Positions 55,863 to 63,164 of a DNA stretch of 64,000 nt are shown piece after piece (the stretch's first letter is position 1; every line of letters starts with the position of its first letter). The stretch comes from Prevotellaceae bacterium MN60. Its GTDB lineage: Bacteria > Bacteroidota > Bacteroidia > Bacteroidales > Bacteroidaceae. Location: NCBI GenBank assembly GCA_900199555.1, contig FZQZ01000008.1, forward strand, positions 54,328 to 118,327. The letters run 5' to 3'. The notes under the pieces are model-generated. The model was not told where the DNA came from, ran no database searches, and saw only the letters and a list, made by a program, of their open reading frames with translations. Position numbers and translations under genes: made by a program.

Positions 55863-57112
55863 TCAAAGAATCCTGGTTGTTTGTATTCTATTCCCAGTTC
55901 ACGGTCAACAGTAGCAAGGATGCCCTGCACCTGTCCCATAGCAAACATACGTCCCAGCAGTGTATAGCCAGCATTATGTCCATGACTTGACTCATCCATG
56001 ATGCCGCCAGGCTCATCGGTGAAGGTCATGCCGTGGTCAACACGCATAGGCAGCTGTGGATTCTCCTTCTCGAAGATGCGACATAGTTCTACCAAGTCGG
56101 CACGTCCACCCAAGTGACTAGCTTCTGTGAAGTCGCCATTGGGGAAGATGTGGCAGGAACGCAGGTGTACGAAATGTGTACGTGCAGCAAACTTCTTGGC
56201 CATCTCTACCACGTTGTTATAGGCACCAGCTGAGAGACTACCTGCACAGAAGGTCAGACCATTATGCTTGTTGGGCACTGCATCCAGGAACCACTGGATA
56301 TCCTCTTCGGTGCGAACAATGCGTGGCAAACCGAGAATCTCGATGGGGGGATCGTCGGGATGTACACACATATTCATATCGCACTCCTCGCACACGGGCA
56401 TGATAGCTTCGAGGAAGTACTTCATATTCTCGCGCAACTGAGCCTTGTCGATACCTTTATACAGGTCGAGGAAGTCGCGGAACTTCTGGATAGGAGCCTC
56501 GTCGTTCTCGCTGAAGTTACCACTTACAAAGCCCTGTGTCTTGATAATGATATTCTCTACCAGCTTATGCTCCTTCTCTGGTGTCATTGTCTTGGCCAGT
56601 TCATCGCATTCAGCCAACACGTTGCGTCCAGCACCTACACCTGCAGGAAATTCAAACTTGCTCCATTCCTCACGAGCACCTTCGCGCTTCAGGATATAGA
56701 TGTCGAAGTATGCAAACTCGGCATAGTTGAAGTAGAGGTTGGTAGAACCATTAGGATTCTCATGCAGCAGGTCGGTACGAGCCCAGTCCAGCACAGGCAT
56801 GAAGTTATAGCAGATACAATGGATGCCCTCGGCAGAGAGGTTGCGCAGCGACTCCTTATACACCTCTATCTGGTGGTCACGGTCAGGACCGCCATACTTA
56901 ATAGTCTCTACGACTGGCAGCGACTCTACCACGCTCCAGCGCATACCGTAGCTCTCAATATACTCGCGCAGGTCGCGAATCTTTTCTCGCGTCCATACTT
57001 CACCAAGGGGCACATCGTGCAGAGCGGTAACGATACCCTCTACTCCGATTTGCTTCAGCATGGCAAGTGTAATCTTATCTTTCTTGCCAAACCATCTCCA
57101 TGTTCTTTCCAT
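55859..57112 (-). CDS. uxuA: Mannonate dehydratase
   Basis: Dehydrates D-mannonate to 2-keto-3-deoxygluconate in hexuronate breakdown. 417 residues of TIM-barrel fold. N-terminal MERTWRWFGKKDKITLAML, then ALHDVPLGEVW, CYNFMPVLDWARTDL, metal-site region MCVHPDDPPIEILGLPRIV, LTFCAGSLSAG, FVHLRSCHIF and MRVDHGMTF. Length is slightly above the 394 of E. coli. Starts 15 bases after queH with no promoter between, so it depends on the queH promoter. Pectin or glucuronate use is implied. Confidence 0.95.
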   Translation of the reverse strand: MERTWRWFGKKDKITLAMLKQIGVEGIVTALHDVPLGEVWTREKIRDLREYIESYGMRWSVVESLPVVETIKYGGPDRDHQIEVYKESLRNLSAEGIHCICYNFMPVLDWARTDLLHENPNGSTNLYFNYAEFAYFDIYILKREGAREEWSKFEFPAGVGAGRNVLAECDELAKTMTPEKEHKLVENIIIKTQGFVSGNFSENDEAPIQKFRDFLDLYKGIDKAQLRENMKYFLEAIMPVCEECDMNMCVHPDDPPIEILGLPRIVRTEEDIQWFLDAVPNKHNGLTFCAGSLSAGAYNNVVEMAKKFAARTHFVHLRSCHIFPNGDFTEASHLGGRADLVELCRIFEKENPQLPMRVDHGMTFTDEPGGIMDESSHGHNAGYTLLGRMFAMGQVQGILATVDRELGIEYKQPGFFD

Positions 57113-57127
57113 AAATACTTTTTGTTT

Positions 57128-57730
57128 TTATATTGTTTCTGTTATTTTTTGTAGATGTCTCATACTAAACTCACAACCGCAATACTGCTGGTTGTAGAAA
57201 GCATACTCACGTAGCAGTTGGTTACGACGCTCCTGCAAGCCTCCCTTGCGCCAGTTCTGCGCCCAGAAGGTGGTACCCTCCACGGCCTTTTGTGCTTGCA
57301 AACCAGCCTCGGTAATCTGTTCCAGGCTCTTCCAGCGCGATGATGCCAGCGTCGTAGTGAAATACTGCAGTCCTAACTCCTTGGCTTGCAAGGCAACCGC
57401 CTTCAGTCGATAAGCGAAACACTGCAAGCAGCGTCCACCGCGCTCTGGCTCTCCTTCCAGTCCACGCACAGCCTCCAGCCAGCGCTCATGGTCGTAGTCG
57501 CCATCTATCCAGCGTAGTCCTAAGCTCTCCGCATGTCGCTTGCTCTCTTCTTTACGTATTTCGTATTCCTCGCGAGGCCAGATATTCGGATTAAAATAGA
57601 AGATGGTTGGGCGCACCTCGTGTGCCAACATCCATTCTACAATGGCCGATGAACAAGGCGCGCAACAGGCATGCAACAGCACCTCTACTGCGCCTTCAGG
57701 TATCTCAATATCGCGATTCTGCTTTTTCAC
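57128..57730 (-). CDS. queH: Epoxyqueuosine reductase QueH
   Basis: A DUF208/QueH protein: LLHACCAPCSSAIVEWM with a vicinal CysCys, RGGRCLQCFAYRLKA, and C-terminal YCGCEFS bind iron-sulfur and catalyse the final reduction to queuosine in tRNA. The longest frame begins at ATG 57748, but a strong promoter -7 box (57736-57743) lies over codons 2-4, so transcription starts at about 57730. I therefore prefer GTG 57730 (VKKQNRDIEIPEG), giving 200 residues and an essentially leaderless message. Co-transcribed with uxuA and uxuB. Confidence 0.88.
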   Translation of the reverse strand: MKKQNRDIEIPEGAVEVLLHACCAPCSSAIVEWMLAHEVRPTIFYFNPNIWPREEYEIRKEESKRHAESLGLRWIDGDYDHERWLEAVRGLEGEPERGGRCLQCFAYRLKAVALQAKELGLQYFTTTLASSRWKSLEQITEAGLQAQKAVEGTTFWAQNWRKGGLQERRNQLLREYAFYNQQYCGCEFSMRHLQKITETI

Positions 57731-57735
57731 AACTG

Positions 57736-57767
57736 CAAAGGTAAACATTAACTTTCAAACAGCCAAA
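57736..57767 (-). promoter_or_regulatory. Promoter of queH-uxuA-uxuB
   Basis: On minus: TTTG (57764-57767), 20 bases, TACCTTTG (57736-57743). It overlaps the 5' end of the longest queH frame. Confidence 0.75.
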
Positions 57768-57814
57768 CTTTCGTGTTTCTTTGGAGAAAAAGATATAAGA
57801 AAAGCGAGCTTTTC

Positions 57815-57845
57815 TTTGCTTTTAACTCGTTTTTTCGTACCTTTG
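57815..57845 (+). promoter_or_regulatory. Upstream promoter P1 of nhaD
   Basis: TTTG (57815-57818), 19 bases, TACCTTTG (57838-57845). A perfect 9-base inverted repeat AAGAAAAGC-GA-GCTTTTCTT (57797-57816) overlaps the -33 box. Confidence 0.72.
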
Positions 57846-57876
57846 CGATAATAATCGCGAACTTACTATGCACTCG

Positions 57877-57912
57877 GAAATACAAAAGAAAATGAGGTTT
57901 CTTTTGTATTTC
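57877..57912. promoter_or_regulatory. Perfect inverted repeat overlapping the nhaD P2 promoter
   Basis: 15-base arms GAAATACAAAAGAAA / TTTCTTTTGTATTTC with a 6-base loop (57892-57897). The right arm contains the -33 TTTG of P2, so a repressor site or a 5' RNA hairpin in the P1 transcript is likely. Confidence 0.75.
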
Positions 57913-57933
57913 TCTCGTTTTTTCGTAACTTTG
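57903..57933 (+). promoter_or_regulatory. Downstream promoter P2 of nhaD
   Basis: TTTG (57903-57906), 19 bases, TAACTTTG (57926-57933). It shares CTCGTTTTTTCGTA with P1, so the promoter segment looks duplicated. Confidence 0.75.
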
Positions 57934-57967
57934 CAGCCAATAAGTATTTAATAAGGAAAAGGAAAAC

Positions 57968-59299
57968 ATGTCGACATTAACTATTTGTATCGTTGTAGCC
58001 TTTGTGGCAGGATACCTATGTATTGCACTAGAGAGTTTTACGAAGGTAAACAAGGCAGCCATTGCCCTGCTGATGTGCGTTGTCTGCTGGACACTGCTGA
58101 TGATAGATCCCTCCAGTTTTTATCCCCAGATTGTAGATGGTAGCGTCATCCATCACATTTCTGAAGTTATCGAGCACCACCTGGGTGATGCTGGTGGCAC
58201 GCTGTTCTTCCTGATGGGTGCCATGACGATTGTAGAAATTGTCGATACCAATGGGGGCTTCAACTTTGTACGCGATGCCATCAAGACACGGTCAAAGCGT
58301 AAACTGCTGTGGCGCGTAGCCTTTATGACCTTCTTCCTGTCGGCGATTCTTGATAATCTCACCACCTCTATTGTGATGATTATGGTATTGCGCAAGTTGG
58401 TACAGGATCGCGAAGACCGCTTGCTCTATGCCGCCTTGGTTGTTATTGCCGCCAACAGTGGTGGAGCCTTCTCCCCTATTGGCGATGTCACCACCATCAT
58501 GCTTTGGATTAAGGGCGTTATCACCACACAGGGGGTACTCTCCGAGATATTCATCCCCTCGCTGGTATCTATGGTTATCCCTGCCGCTATCCTCAGTTTC
58601 TCACTGAAGGGCAAGTTTGACAAGTCGCAGAATCTCGTAGTCAACGAGGTCAGCCAGTTTACCAAGACCCAGCGCAACATCATTTTCTGGTTGGGTGTTG
58701 GTGGTCTTATCTTCGTACCTATCTTCAAGACCATCACCCATCTGCCACCGTTTATGGGCATCCTGCTTGTGCTCGGTGTACTGTGGACTACCACCGAGAT
58801 CTTCCATTACAACACCGCTGAAGACGATACGATGGCTAAGCGTGTGAGCGATATCCTCTCACGCATCGACCTCTCTACCATCATGTTCTTCCTGGGCATT
58901 CTGATGGCTGTTGCCGTACTGCAGGAGGTTGGCGTTCTCACCCTCTTGGGCGAAGGTCTTAACGATACCTTCTCAGGCAACTACTATGTCATCAATGGTA
59001 TCATTGGTGTACTCTCATCCATCGTCGACAATGTTCCTTTGGTAGCCGGTTGCATGGGTATGTATCCCGTTGCTGCCGATGGTGCAATGGCTGTTGATGG
59101 CATCTTCTGGCAGTTGCTTGCCTACTGTGCCGGTGTTGGTGGCTCTATGCTGATTATCGGTTCTGCTGCTGGTGTGGTAGTGATGGGCTTAGAGAAGATT
59201 ACCTTCGGCTGGTATATGAAGAAGATTACCTGGATTGTCTTCGTAGGCTATCTATCAGGTATCCTCTGCTACTGGTTGGAAAAAGCACTATTGTTCTAA
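57968..59299 (+). CDS. nhaD: NhaD-type Na+/H+ antiporter
   Basis: 443 residues, about 12 membrane segments. NhaD/ArsB-like motifs: FFLMGAMTIVEIVDTNGGFN, FLSAILDNLTTSIVMIMVLRK, ANSGGAFSPIGDVTTIMLW and the second half SSIVDNVPLVAGCMGMY. The Asp/Asn/Thr clusters in the broken helices match the ion-translocation sites of the family. Exports Na+ or Li+ in exchange for protons at the inner membrane. Two tandem promoters with inverted repeats suggest regulated expression. Confidence 0.92.
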   Translation: MSTLTICIVVAFVAGYLCIALESFTKVNKAAIALLMCVVCWTLLMIDPSSFYPQIVDGSVIHHISEVIEHHLGDAGGTLFFLMGAMTIVEIVDTNGGFNFVRDAIKTRSKRKLLWRVAFMTFFLSAILDNLTTSIVMIMVLRKLVQDREDRLLYAALVVIAANSGGAFSPIGDVTTIMLWIKGVITTQGVLSEIFIPSLVSMVIPAAILSFSLKGKFDKSQNLVVNEVSQFTKTQRNIIFWLGVGGLIFVPIFKTITHLPPFMGILLVLGVLWTTTEIFHYNTAEDDTMAKRVSDILSRIDLSTIMFFLGILMAVAVLQEVGVLTLLGEGLNDTFSGNYYVINGIIGVLSSIVDNVPLVAGCMGMYPVAADGAMAVDGIFWQLLAYCAGVGGSMLIIGSAAGVVVMGLEKITFGWYMKKITWIVFVGYLSGILCYWLEKALLF

Positions 59300-59307
59300 T
59301 CTTATAA

Positions 59308-59463
59308 ATTCCGAAAATTTCGAAAAAAACGAAAAGAACGAAAACAATAGAATAATAAAATTTTCGTAAATTTCGATATTTACGGGTGTTTTCGGAATCT
59401 AAAAAATCTTTTCGGAATAAAAAATAAAGCAGTTTTTCGGAATCTAAAAAAAATTCGGAATAA
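59308..59463. repeat. CGAAAA/TTTCGGAAT element, copy 1
   Basis: Order: ATTCCGAAAATTTCG, GAAAARAACGAAAA units, TTTTCGTAAATTTCG, then repeated TTTTTCGGAATCTAAAAAA. The same order and largely the same bases recur at 63631-63772. Confidence 0.88.
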
Positions 59464-59470
59464 AATAAAC

Positions 59471-59495
59471 AGAGGAGGGTGTTCGGCCCTCCTCT
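59471..59495. terminator. Bidirectional terminator between nhaD and preA
   Basis: Stem AGAGGAGGG/CCCTCCTCT with a 7-base loop, T-rich on both outgoing sides. Serves preA (stop at 59498) and possibly nhaD. Confidence 0.85.
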
Positions 59496-59497
59496 AT

Positions 59498-61033
59498 TTA
59501 TTTCTTTTTATTCACTCGTTTCGTCATACCGATAGCACCTGCAGGACAGACAAGTCGGCAGAGGTGACAACCTACGCACTTGGTGCCCACTAAACGGGGC
59601 TGACGAGTATCATGGTCAAAGACGATAGCCTGATGACCACCATCGCTACACGATACCTCGCAACGCCCGCAACCAACACATAATGCTTTGTCGAACCTTG
59701 GGTAGATAATCGTTTCACGATCCAGATGGTCGGGGTTCATAAACTTTAGCAATAGTTCGCCCACAAGAGACTGCATTGATGTCATGCCTCGCTTGGTCAG
59801 ATAGCGCTGCATGCCTAGTATCAGGTCGTCGATAATGCGATAGCCATACTGCATCACAGCTGTACATACCTGCACGTTGGCACATCCCAACTGGATAAAC
59901 TCTAAGGCGTCGCGCCACGTTTCGATGCCACCAATGCCACTCAACTCTATGTTTGATGTTTGACATCTGATGTTTGACATTTGTGCCAACTCCAGGATAT
60001 GACGCAGCGCAATAGGCTTCACGGCACGACCAGAATAGCCCGAGATGGTACGTTGACCCGTTACTTCCGAGCTAACACTCATCGTTACCGACTTAATGGT
60101 ATTGATGGCAGATATTGCGTCAGCGCCAGCCTGTACACAAGCCTCTGCAGGTTCGGTAATATGCGTGATGTTAGGTGTCATCTTAGGGATAACGGGAATT
60201 TTCACGCTCTGCTTCACACAGGCCGTAAAGGTCTTCACCAGTTCAGGGCTCTGGCCCACATCACTGCCCATACCCTTATGCTTCATCTGTGGACAAGAGA
60301 AGTTCAGCTCTACCGCATCACAGCCAGCCTCTTCAGCCATCTTTGCCAGCTTCATCCACTCCTCTTCGGTTTGTCCCATGATAGAGGCTACCACCACCTT
60401 CGTGGGGTAGTTCTGCTTCAGTCGGCGTAAGATGTCGAAATCCATCTCTACGGGGTTCTCGCTCAGTTGCTCCATATTACGGAAACCATAAAAGTCGCCA
60501 TGCGTGGCACTGTTGTGCATAGCATCGAAACGTGGCGACACCTCCTTGATTTCCTGCATACAGATGGTCTTATAGAATACGCCAGCCCACCCAGCCTCAA
60601 AGGCGCGAGCCACCATTTCGTAGTTGGTACATACTGCCGAGGAGGCAAGGAAGAAAGGATTCTCGCAGTGGATACCGCAGAAGGTAATGTCTAGCGATGG
60701 ATAATGACTGTCATCCACATCATCCGGATGAATGCTACGCAGCATCTCTTTGATACGGATAGGACCATTATAATGAATACAAGCTCGCTCAGCACGTAGC
60801 AGGTCAGCATCGCTACAGTCCTTCACCCAGCGCAGTGCCGGCTTGTGGTTATCAAAGCGGATGGCACGTATGGCGCGTGCTGGATCACCACGCCTACACG
60901 CCTTCGTGCATGGTGCATCCTGACACAGCAAACATTGTTTAGCTTCCTCATAGATGTTCACCCTTATCTCCTTCTGCGTACCCCCATGCTGGTTGCGGTC
61001 GCCGAACAGTATTCGTTTCATCAATGATTTCAT
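59498..61033 (-). CDS. preA: PreA-type dihydropyrimidine dehydrogenase / dihydroorotate dehydrogenase-like protein
   Basis: 511 residues. Residues 25-115 form an iron-sulfur N-terminal domain with CLLCQDAPCTKACRRG, as in PreT/DPD, but without the FAD/NADPH module. Then an FMN barrel about 115-430 with active-site Cys in ELNFSCPQMKHKGMGSDVGQ and FMN-binding GIGGIETWRDALEFI; then two 4Fe-4S clusters CVGCGRCEVSC and CVGCHLCRLVC. Reduces uracil or thymine, or an analogue. The electron partner (PreT) is not in the window. Oddity: residues about 350-361 (MSNIRCQTSNIEL) are heptamer-repeat derived, immediately before the FMN-phosphate loop. Confidence 0.88.
   Translation of the reverse strand: MKSLMKRILFGDRNQHGGTQKEIRVNIYEEAKQCLLCQDAPCTKACRRGDPARAIRAIRFDNHKPALRWVKDCSDADLLRAERACIHYNGPIRIKEMLRSIHPDDVDDSHYPSLDITFCGIHCENPFFLASSAVCTNYEMVARAFEAGWAGVFYKTICMQEIKEVSPRFDAMHNSATHGDFYGFRNMEQLSENPVEMDFDILRRLKQNYPTKVVVASIMGQTEEEWMKLAKMAEEAGCDAVELNFSCPQMKHKGMGSDVGQSPELVKTFTACVKQSVKIPVIPKMTPNITHITEPAEACVQAGADAISAINTIKSVTMSVSSEVTGQRTISGYSGRAVKPIALRHILELAQMSNIRCQTSNIELSGIGGIETWRDALEFIQLGCANVQVCTAVMQYGYRIIDDLILGMQRYLTKRGMTSMQSLVGELLLKFMNPDHLDRETIIYPRFDKALCVGCGRCEVSCSDGGHQAIVFDHDTRQPRLVGTKCVGCHLCRLVCPAGAIGMTKRVNKKK
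59949..59983. repeat. Heptamer array (ATGTTTG)n inside preA
   Basis: Five heptamers of ATGTTTG/ACATCTG type. The coding strand CAAACAT/CAGATGT is stop-free; the plus strand has TGA stops. Confidence 0.85.
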
Positions 61034-61081
61034 AGTCGTAACATGTTTTAGGTTTTTATCTTATCCTCGTAATTCTCTGAG

Positions 61082-61111
61082 CAAAGATACAACTAATTTA
61101 CGAAAACACAA
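61082..61111 (-). promoter_or_regulatory. Promoter of preA
   Basis: On minus: TTG (61109-61111), 19 bases, TATCTTTG (61082-61089). Leader about 45 bases. Confidence 0.65.
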
Positions 61112-61140
61112 TAACAATGGCAAAATATTTTCGTGGGATA

Positions 61141-61171
61141 GAGAAAAGGGAAGCGTTTGCTTCCCTTTTTT
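61141..61171 (-). terminator. Terminator of the HU-smalltalk transcript
   Basis: Stem GGGAAGC-GTTT-GCTTCCC with a T-rich run on minus, starting right after the smalltalk stop codon. Confidence 0.9.
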
Positions 61172-61273
61172 CTAATGCGCCATGCAGCTTGTTGTTGTCA
61201 GGGCGGTGACAGCTGCTGTAGCGGCAGCGATAACGATACGAAGAATTGTTTCCCAGATTGATTTCTTGTTCAT
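61172..61273 (-). CDS. Smalltalk peptide (33 residues)
   Basis: A 33-codon frame starting MNKKSIWETILRIVIAAATA and ending in TTTSCMAH. A short basic start, a single hydrophobic helix and a SCM-type end match the Bacteroidetes smalltalk family, tiny membrane peptides usually coded beside HU-family genes (family knowledge). A strong terminator follows the stop directly, which supports translation. Here it lies about 450 bases downstream of the HU-HIG gene; the amidase gene often found with it is absent. Function unknown. Confidence 0.88.
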   Translation of the reverse strand: MNKKSIWETILRIVIAAATAAVTALTTTSCMAH

Positions 61274-61315
61274 AAAGCTTAAAAATTAAATTATTTTTTT
61301 TGTGTTAATAGTTTC

Positions 61316-61436
61316 GGAGGAACGGGGGTACGGGGGTCAGCCTCTTGTGAGGCTGGAGGTACGAGATATGTTTCTGTACTTCTGTTTTCTCGGCTTGAGG
61401 TATTCTCGCACCCCCGTACCCCCGTACCCCCGAAAG
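61316..61436 (+). repeat. Composite repeat element, copy A (most complete)
   Basis: Order: ACGGGGGT 8-mers, hairpin CAGCCTC-TTGT-GAGGCTG (61338-61355), core GAGATATGTTTCTG, GCTTGAGGTATTCTCG, then three ACCCCCGT 8-mers. It lies in the gene-free stretch between the smalltalk and HU genes (61274-61721), which otherwise holds palindromic CCTCCCC elements and copy C. Confidence 0.9.
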
Positions 61437-61592
61437 GTTCCTCCCCCAAGGGGGAAGTTAGGAAGGGGGCCTGACCAAGCTGCGTACATGAGAGGTAATT
61501 TGTTACTTGATAAGAGATAAGTGTTATTGCTCTTCTAGTGTCTCATCGCGTTGCTCCGGAGTCAGAGCCCCCTCCCATAATGTTTTGGTGTT

Positions 61593-61682
61593 TGGTGAGT
61601 CGTGAGTGGTGAGTGGAGAAATGTATCTGCGCTTAGACTATTCTCGTACCTCCGTACCCCCGCACCTCCGTACCCCCGAATG
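61593..61682 (+). repeat. GTGAGTG heptamers joined to composite element copy C
   Basis: Three GTGAGTG-type heptamers (61593-61616) run straight into GAAATGTATCTGCGCTTAGA, then TATTCTCG and four ACCTCCGT/ACCCCCGC 8-mers. The same heptamer-next-to-8-mer join is seen at 34931-35062. Confidence 0.88.
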
Positions 61683-61683
61683 C

Positions 61684-61872
61684 TTCCTCCCCAGTGGGGG
61701 GAGGTTAGGTAGGGGCTTCCATTAATCCATATCCGGCTGGTCGCCGCCTTGGTTCTCCTCCCCAGTTGGGGAGGGGCTAGGGGAAGGGCTTTCATTGCTT
61801 GGAGTTGGGCTAGGGCTGTTTCCGCCGCCCTGGTCCCCCTCTCCTGCAGGAGAGGGGTTAGGGGTGAGGCTT
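61684..61872. repeat. Three palindromic CCTCCCC-GGGGAGG elements
   Basis: Elements of about 38 bases at 61684-61720, 61754-61792 and 61834-61872, each a GC palindrome followed by a TTAGG/CTAGGG motif. The last two and part of the first are translated as the HU tail. Confidence 0.88.
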
Positions 61873-62285
61873 CCACCCAAATCCTTCACATTCATGAACG
61901 ACGCTCTCTTTTTGAGCATCTTTGAGGAGAGGTTGTTGACGTCGGTGCGGCTGGGAGCGAAGCAGAGGTAGAGGCCTCTGATGTTGATGCCGAGGCTGAA
62001 GTCATTCTCCTTCTCAGCGCCGGCACTCTTGACAGACAGGTAGAACGTGCCGAGTTCACCAAACTGTACCTTCTTGCCTTCCAGCAGTTGTTCGAGGATA
62101 CAGTTCTGCAACTTGTTGGCAATACCTAAGCACACATCCTCACCATAGATGCTGTTGTGCTCACTCATGTGTTTACAGAGCTCCTGATACGTCATGGTCT
62201 TGGTGGTGACCACATGACCGTACCACTTCTTGAAGGCGCTCGTCTTCTCGTTTTTGTTTTGTTTTACTTTTACTAATACAGGCAT
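61722..62285 (-). CDS. HU-HIG family DNA-binding protein with repeat-derived tail
   Basis: 187 residues. Residues 1-135 match the Bacteroidetes HU-like family: MPVLVKVKQNKNEKTSAFKK, GKKVQFGELGTFYLSVKS and a ribosomal-bridge-like FAPSRTDVNNLSSKMLKKR. They probably bind DNA as dimers. The last 50 residues (SLTPNPSPAGEGDQGGG, then SPSPTPSNESPSPSPSPTGE and an acidic DQPDMD end) are coded by palindromic CCTCCCC elements, not by the family. Upstream, about 270 bases of repeat-filled leader separate it from its -7 box. Downstream lies the smalltalk peptide gene. Confidence 0.85.
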   Translation of the reverse strand: MPVLVKVKQNKNEKTSAFKKWYGHVVTTKTMTYQELCKHMSEHNSIYGEDVCLGIANKLQNCILEQLLEGKKVQFGELGTFYLSVKSAGAEKENDFSLGINIRGLYLCFAPSRTDVNNLSSKMLKKRASFMNVKDLGGSLTPNPSPAGEGDQGGGNSPSPTPSNESPSPSPSPTGEENQGGDQPDMD

Positions 62286-62291
62286 GATTCA

Positions 62292-62458
62292 CATTGAACA
62301 TTGAACGTTGAACATTGAGGAGCCCCCTCCCTTCCTCCCCCCACTGGGGAGGGGTTTTAAGTACCACTCACCACTCACCGAAAGGTTCCTCCCCCAGTGG
62401 GGGGGACAAGAGGGGGGCTTATTCCTCCCCAGTGGGGGGAGGCTAGGTAGGGGCTTTT
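62292..62458. repeat. Repeat-filled leader of the HU gene
   Basis: Heptamers ATTGAAC/GTTGAAC (62292-62318), a palindromic CCTCCCC element (62323-62353), CCACTCA heptamers (62363-62380) and two more palindromic elements (62386-62458). The rest up to 62560 holds small inverted repeats (GAGCTCGCTCGAGC near 62499; GCTGCAT/ATGCAGTGC at 62540-62560) and no gene. Confidence 0.85.
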
Positions 62459-62559
62459 CCTTTGATGATGCAAGTGAAGTGCAAGGCGAACGCAGAGCCG
62501 AGCTCGCTCGAGCTATGCTGAGCCGCAGCCTTCATTCGCGCTGCATCTTAAATGCAGTG

Positions 62560-62567
62560 CAAAGTTA
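62560..62567 (-). promoter_or_regulatory. -7 box of the HU gene
   Basis: TAACTTTG on minus; no TTTG at -33. It implies a leader of about 270 bases. Confidence 0.5.
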
Positions 62568-62635
62568 CAACATTCGGGAGGGGTGAATAGCGGCAGATAA
62601 AGGGAGGTGACGGAAGGTAAAGGAAGATAAAGGGA

Positions 62636-62677
62636 GAAAAAAAAGAAACAGCCCGACTGATTGTCTCAGTCGGGCTG
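62636..62677 (-). terminator. Terminator of the small membrane-protein operon
   Basis: A perfect 12-base stem CAGCCCGACTGA/TCAGTCGGGCTG with a 5-base loop, followed on minus by TTTCTTTTTTTT. Confidence 0.93.
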
Positions 62678-62695
62678 TTGTATGCTCTAATTAAG

Positions 62696-62977
62696 TTATT
62701 TTGTCTCTTCCTCTTCTATGACAAATACAGAGTTCTTTAATACTTTTACTTTTCTCTTTCGTGAATTTCCGCTCTCCGCTATAGAAGTTGAATGGGAAAC
62801 AAAATAGATTCCAAACACAATGAGAAAAGAGCCAATAATAGCTGTGGCTATAAGAACAAATACGGTCTCTGGCTTATCTGCCATGAAATAGGTAAAGGGT
62901 ATGACGGTAAGCATATATTTACCTATGTCACAAAGAACCTTACCTATTTTCTTTTTCTTCAACGCAGAATTTGTCAT
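62696..62977 (-). CDS. Small two-helix membrane protein
   Basis: 93 residues: basic start MTNSALKKKKIGK, hydrophobic segments about 20-36 (YMLTVIPFTYFMA) and about 38-62 (VFVLIATAIIGSFLIVFGIY), then a polar, basic-to-acidic tail ending EEEETK. It resembles small DUF6722-type Bacteroidetes membrane proteins, but I am not certain. Its ATG overlaps the stop of the 38-codon gene upstream (ATGA), so translation is coupled, and a strong terminator follows. Function unknown. Confidence 0.78.
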   Translation of the reverse strand: MTNSALKKKKIGKVLCDIGKYMLTVIPFTYFMADKPETVFVLIATAIIGSFLIVFGIYFVSHSTSIAESGNSRKRKVKVLKNSVFVIEEEETK

Positions 62978-63090
62978 ACCATATTTGCCTTGTGATTTCT
63001 GTTACTATACATATCCACAAGGACTGCAATGGCAGCAATACCAGAGATTGTACTCATGATAGCAATGATAACTAATGCTGTTGATTCCAT
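62974..63090 (-). CDS. 38-residue membrane peptide
   Basis: A 38-codon frame starting MESTALVIIAIMSTISGIAA with one hydrophobic helix (about residues 5-26) and a polar end MYSNRNHKANMV. It has its own strong promoter (63116-63147) about 25 bases upstream and its stop codon overlaps the start of the next gene as ATGA. These two facts, rather than homology, support it as a real gene. Function unknown; with its neighbour it could be a two-part small membrane complex or a toxin-type pair (inference). Confidence 0.72.
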   Translation of the reverse strand: MESTALVIIAIMSTISGIAAIAVLVDMYSNRNHKANMV

Positions 63091-63115
63091 ATCCTTCTTA
63101 TTTATTTGTTCACTG

Positions 63116-63147
63116 CAAAAGTACGAATTTATTTTGAAACTTCCAAA
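63116..63147 (-). promoter_or_regulatory. Promoter of the two-gene small membrane-protein operon
   Basis: On minus: TTTG (63144-63147), 20 bases, TACTTTTG (63116-63123). Confidence 0.75.
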
Positions 63148-63164
63148 TTTTGGAGAAGATTTTC

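Noticed and set aside
61684..61872. Rho-independent terminators at each CCTCCCC palindrome
   Set aside because: They lack a following T-run and lie partly inside a coding sequence; they are better seen as dispersed repeats.
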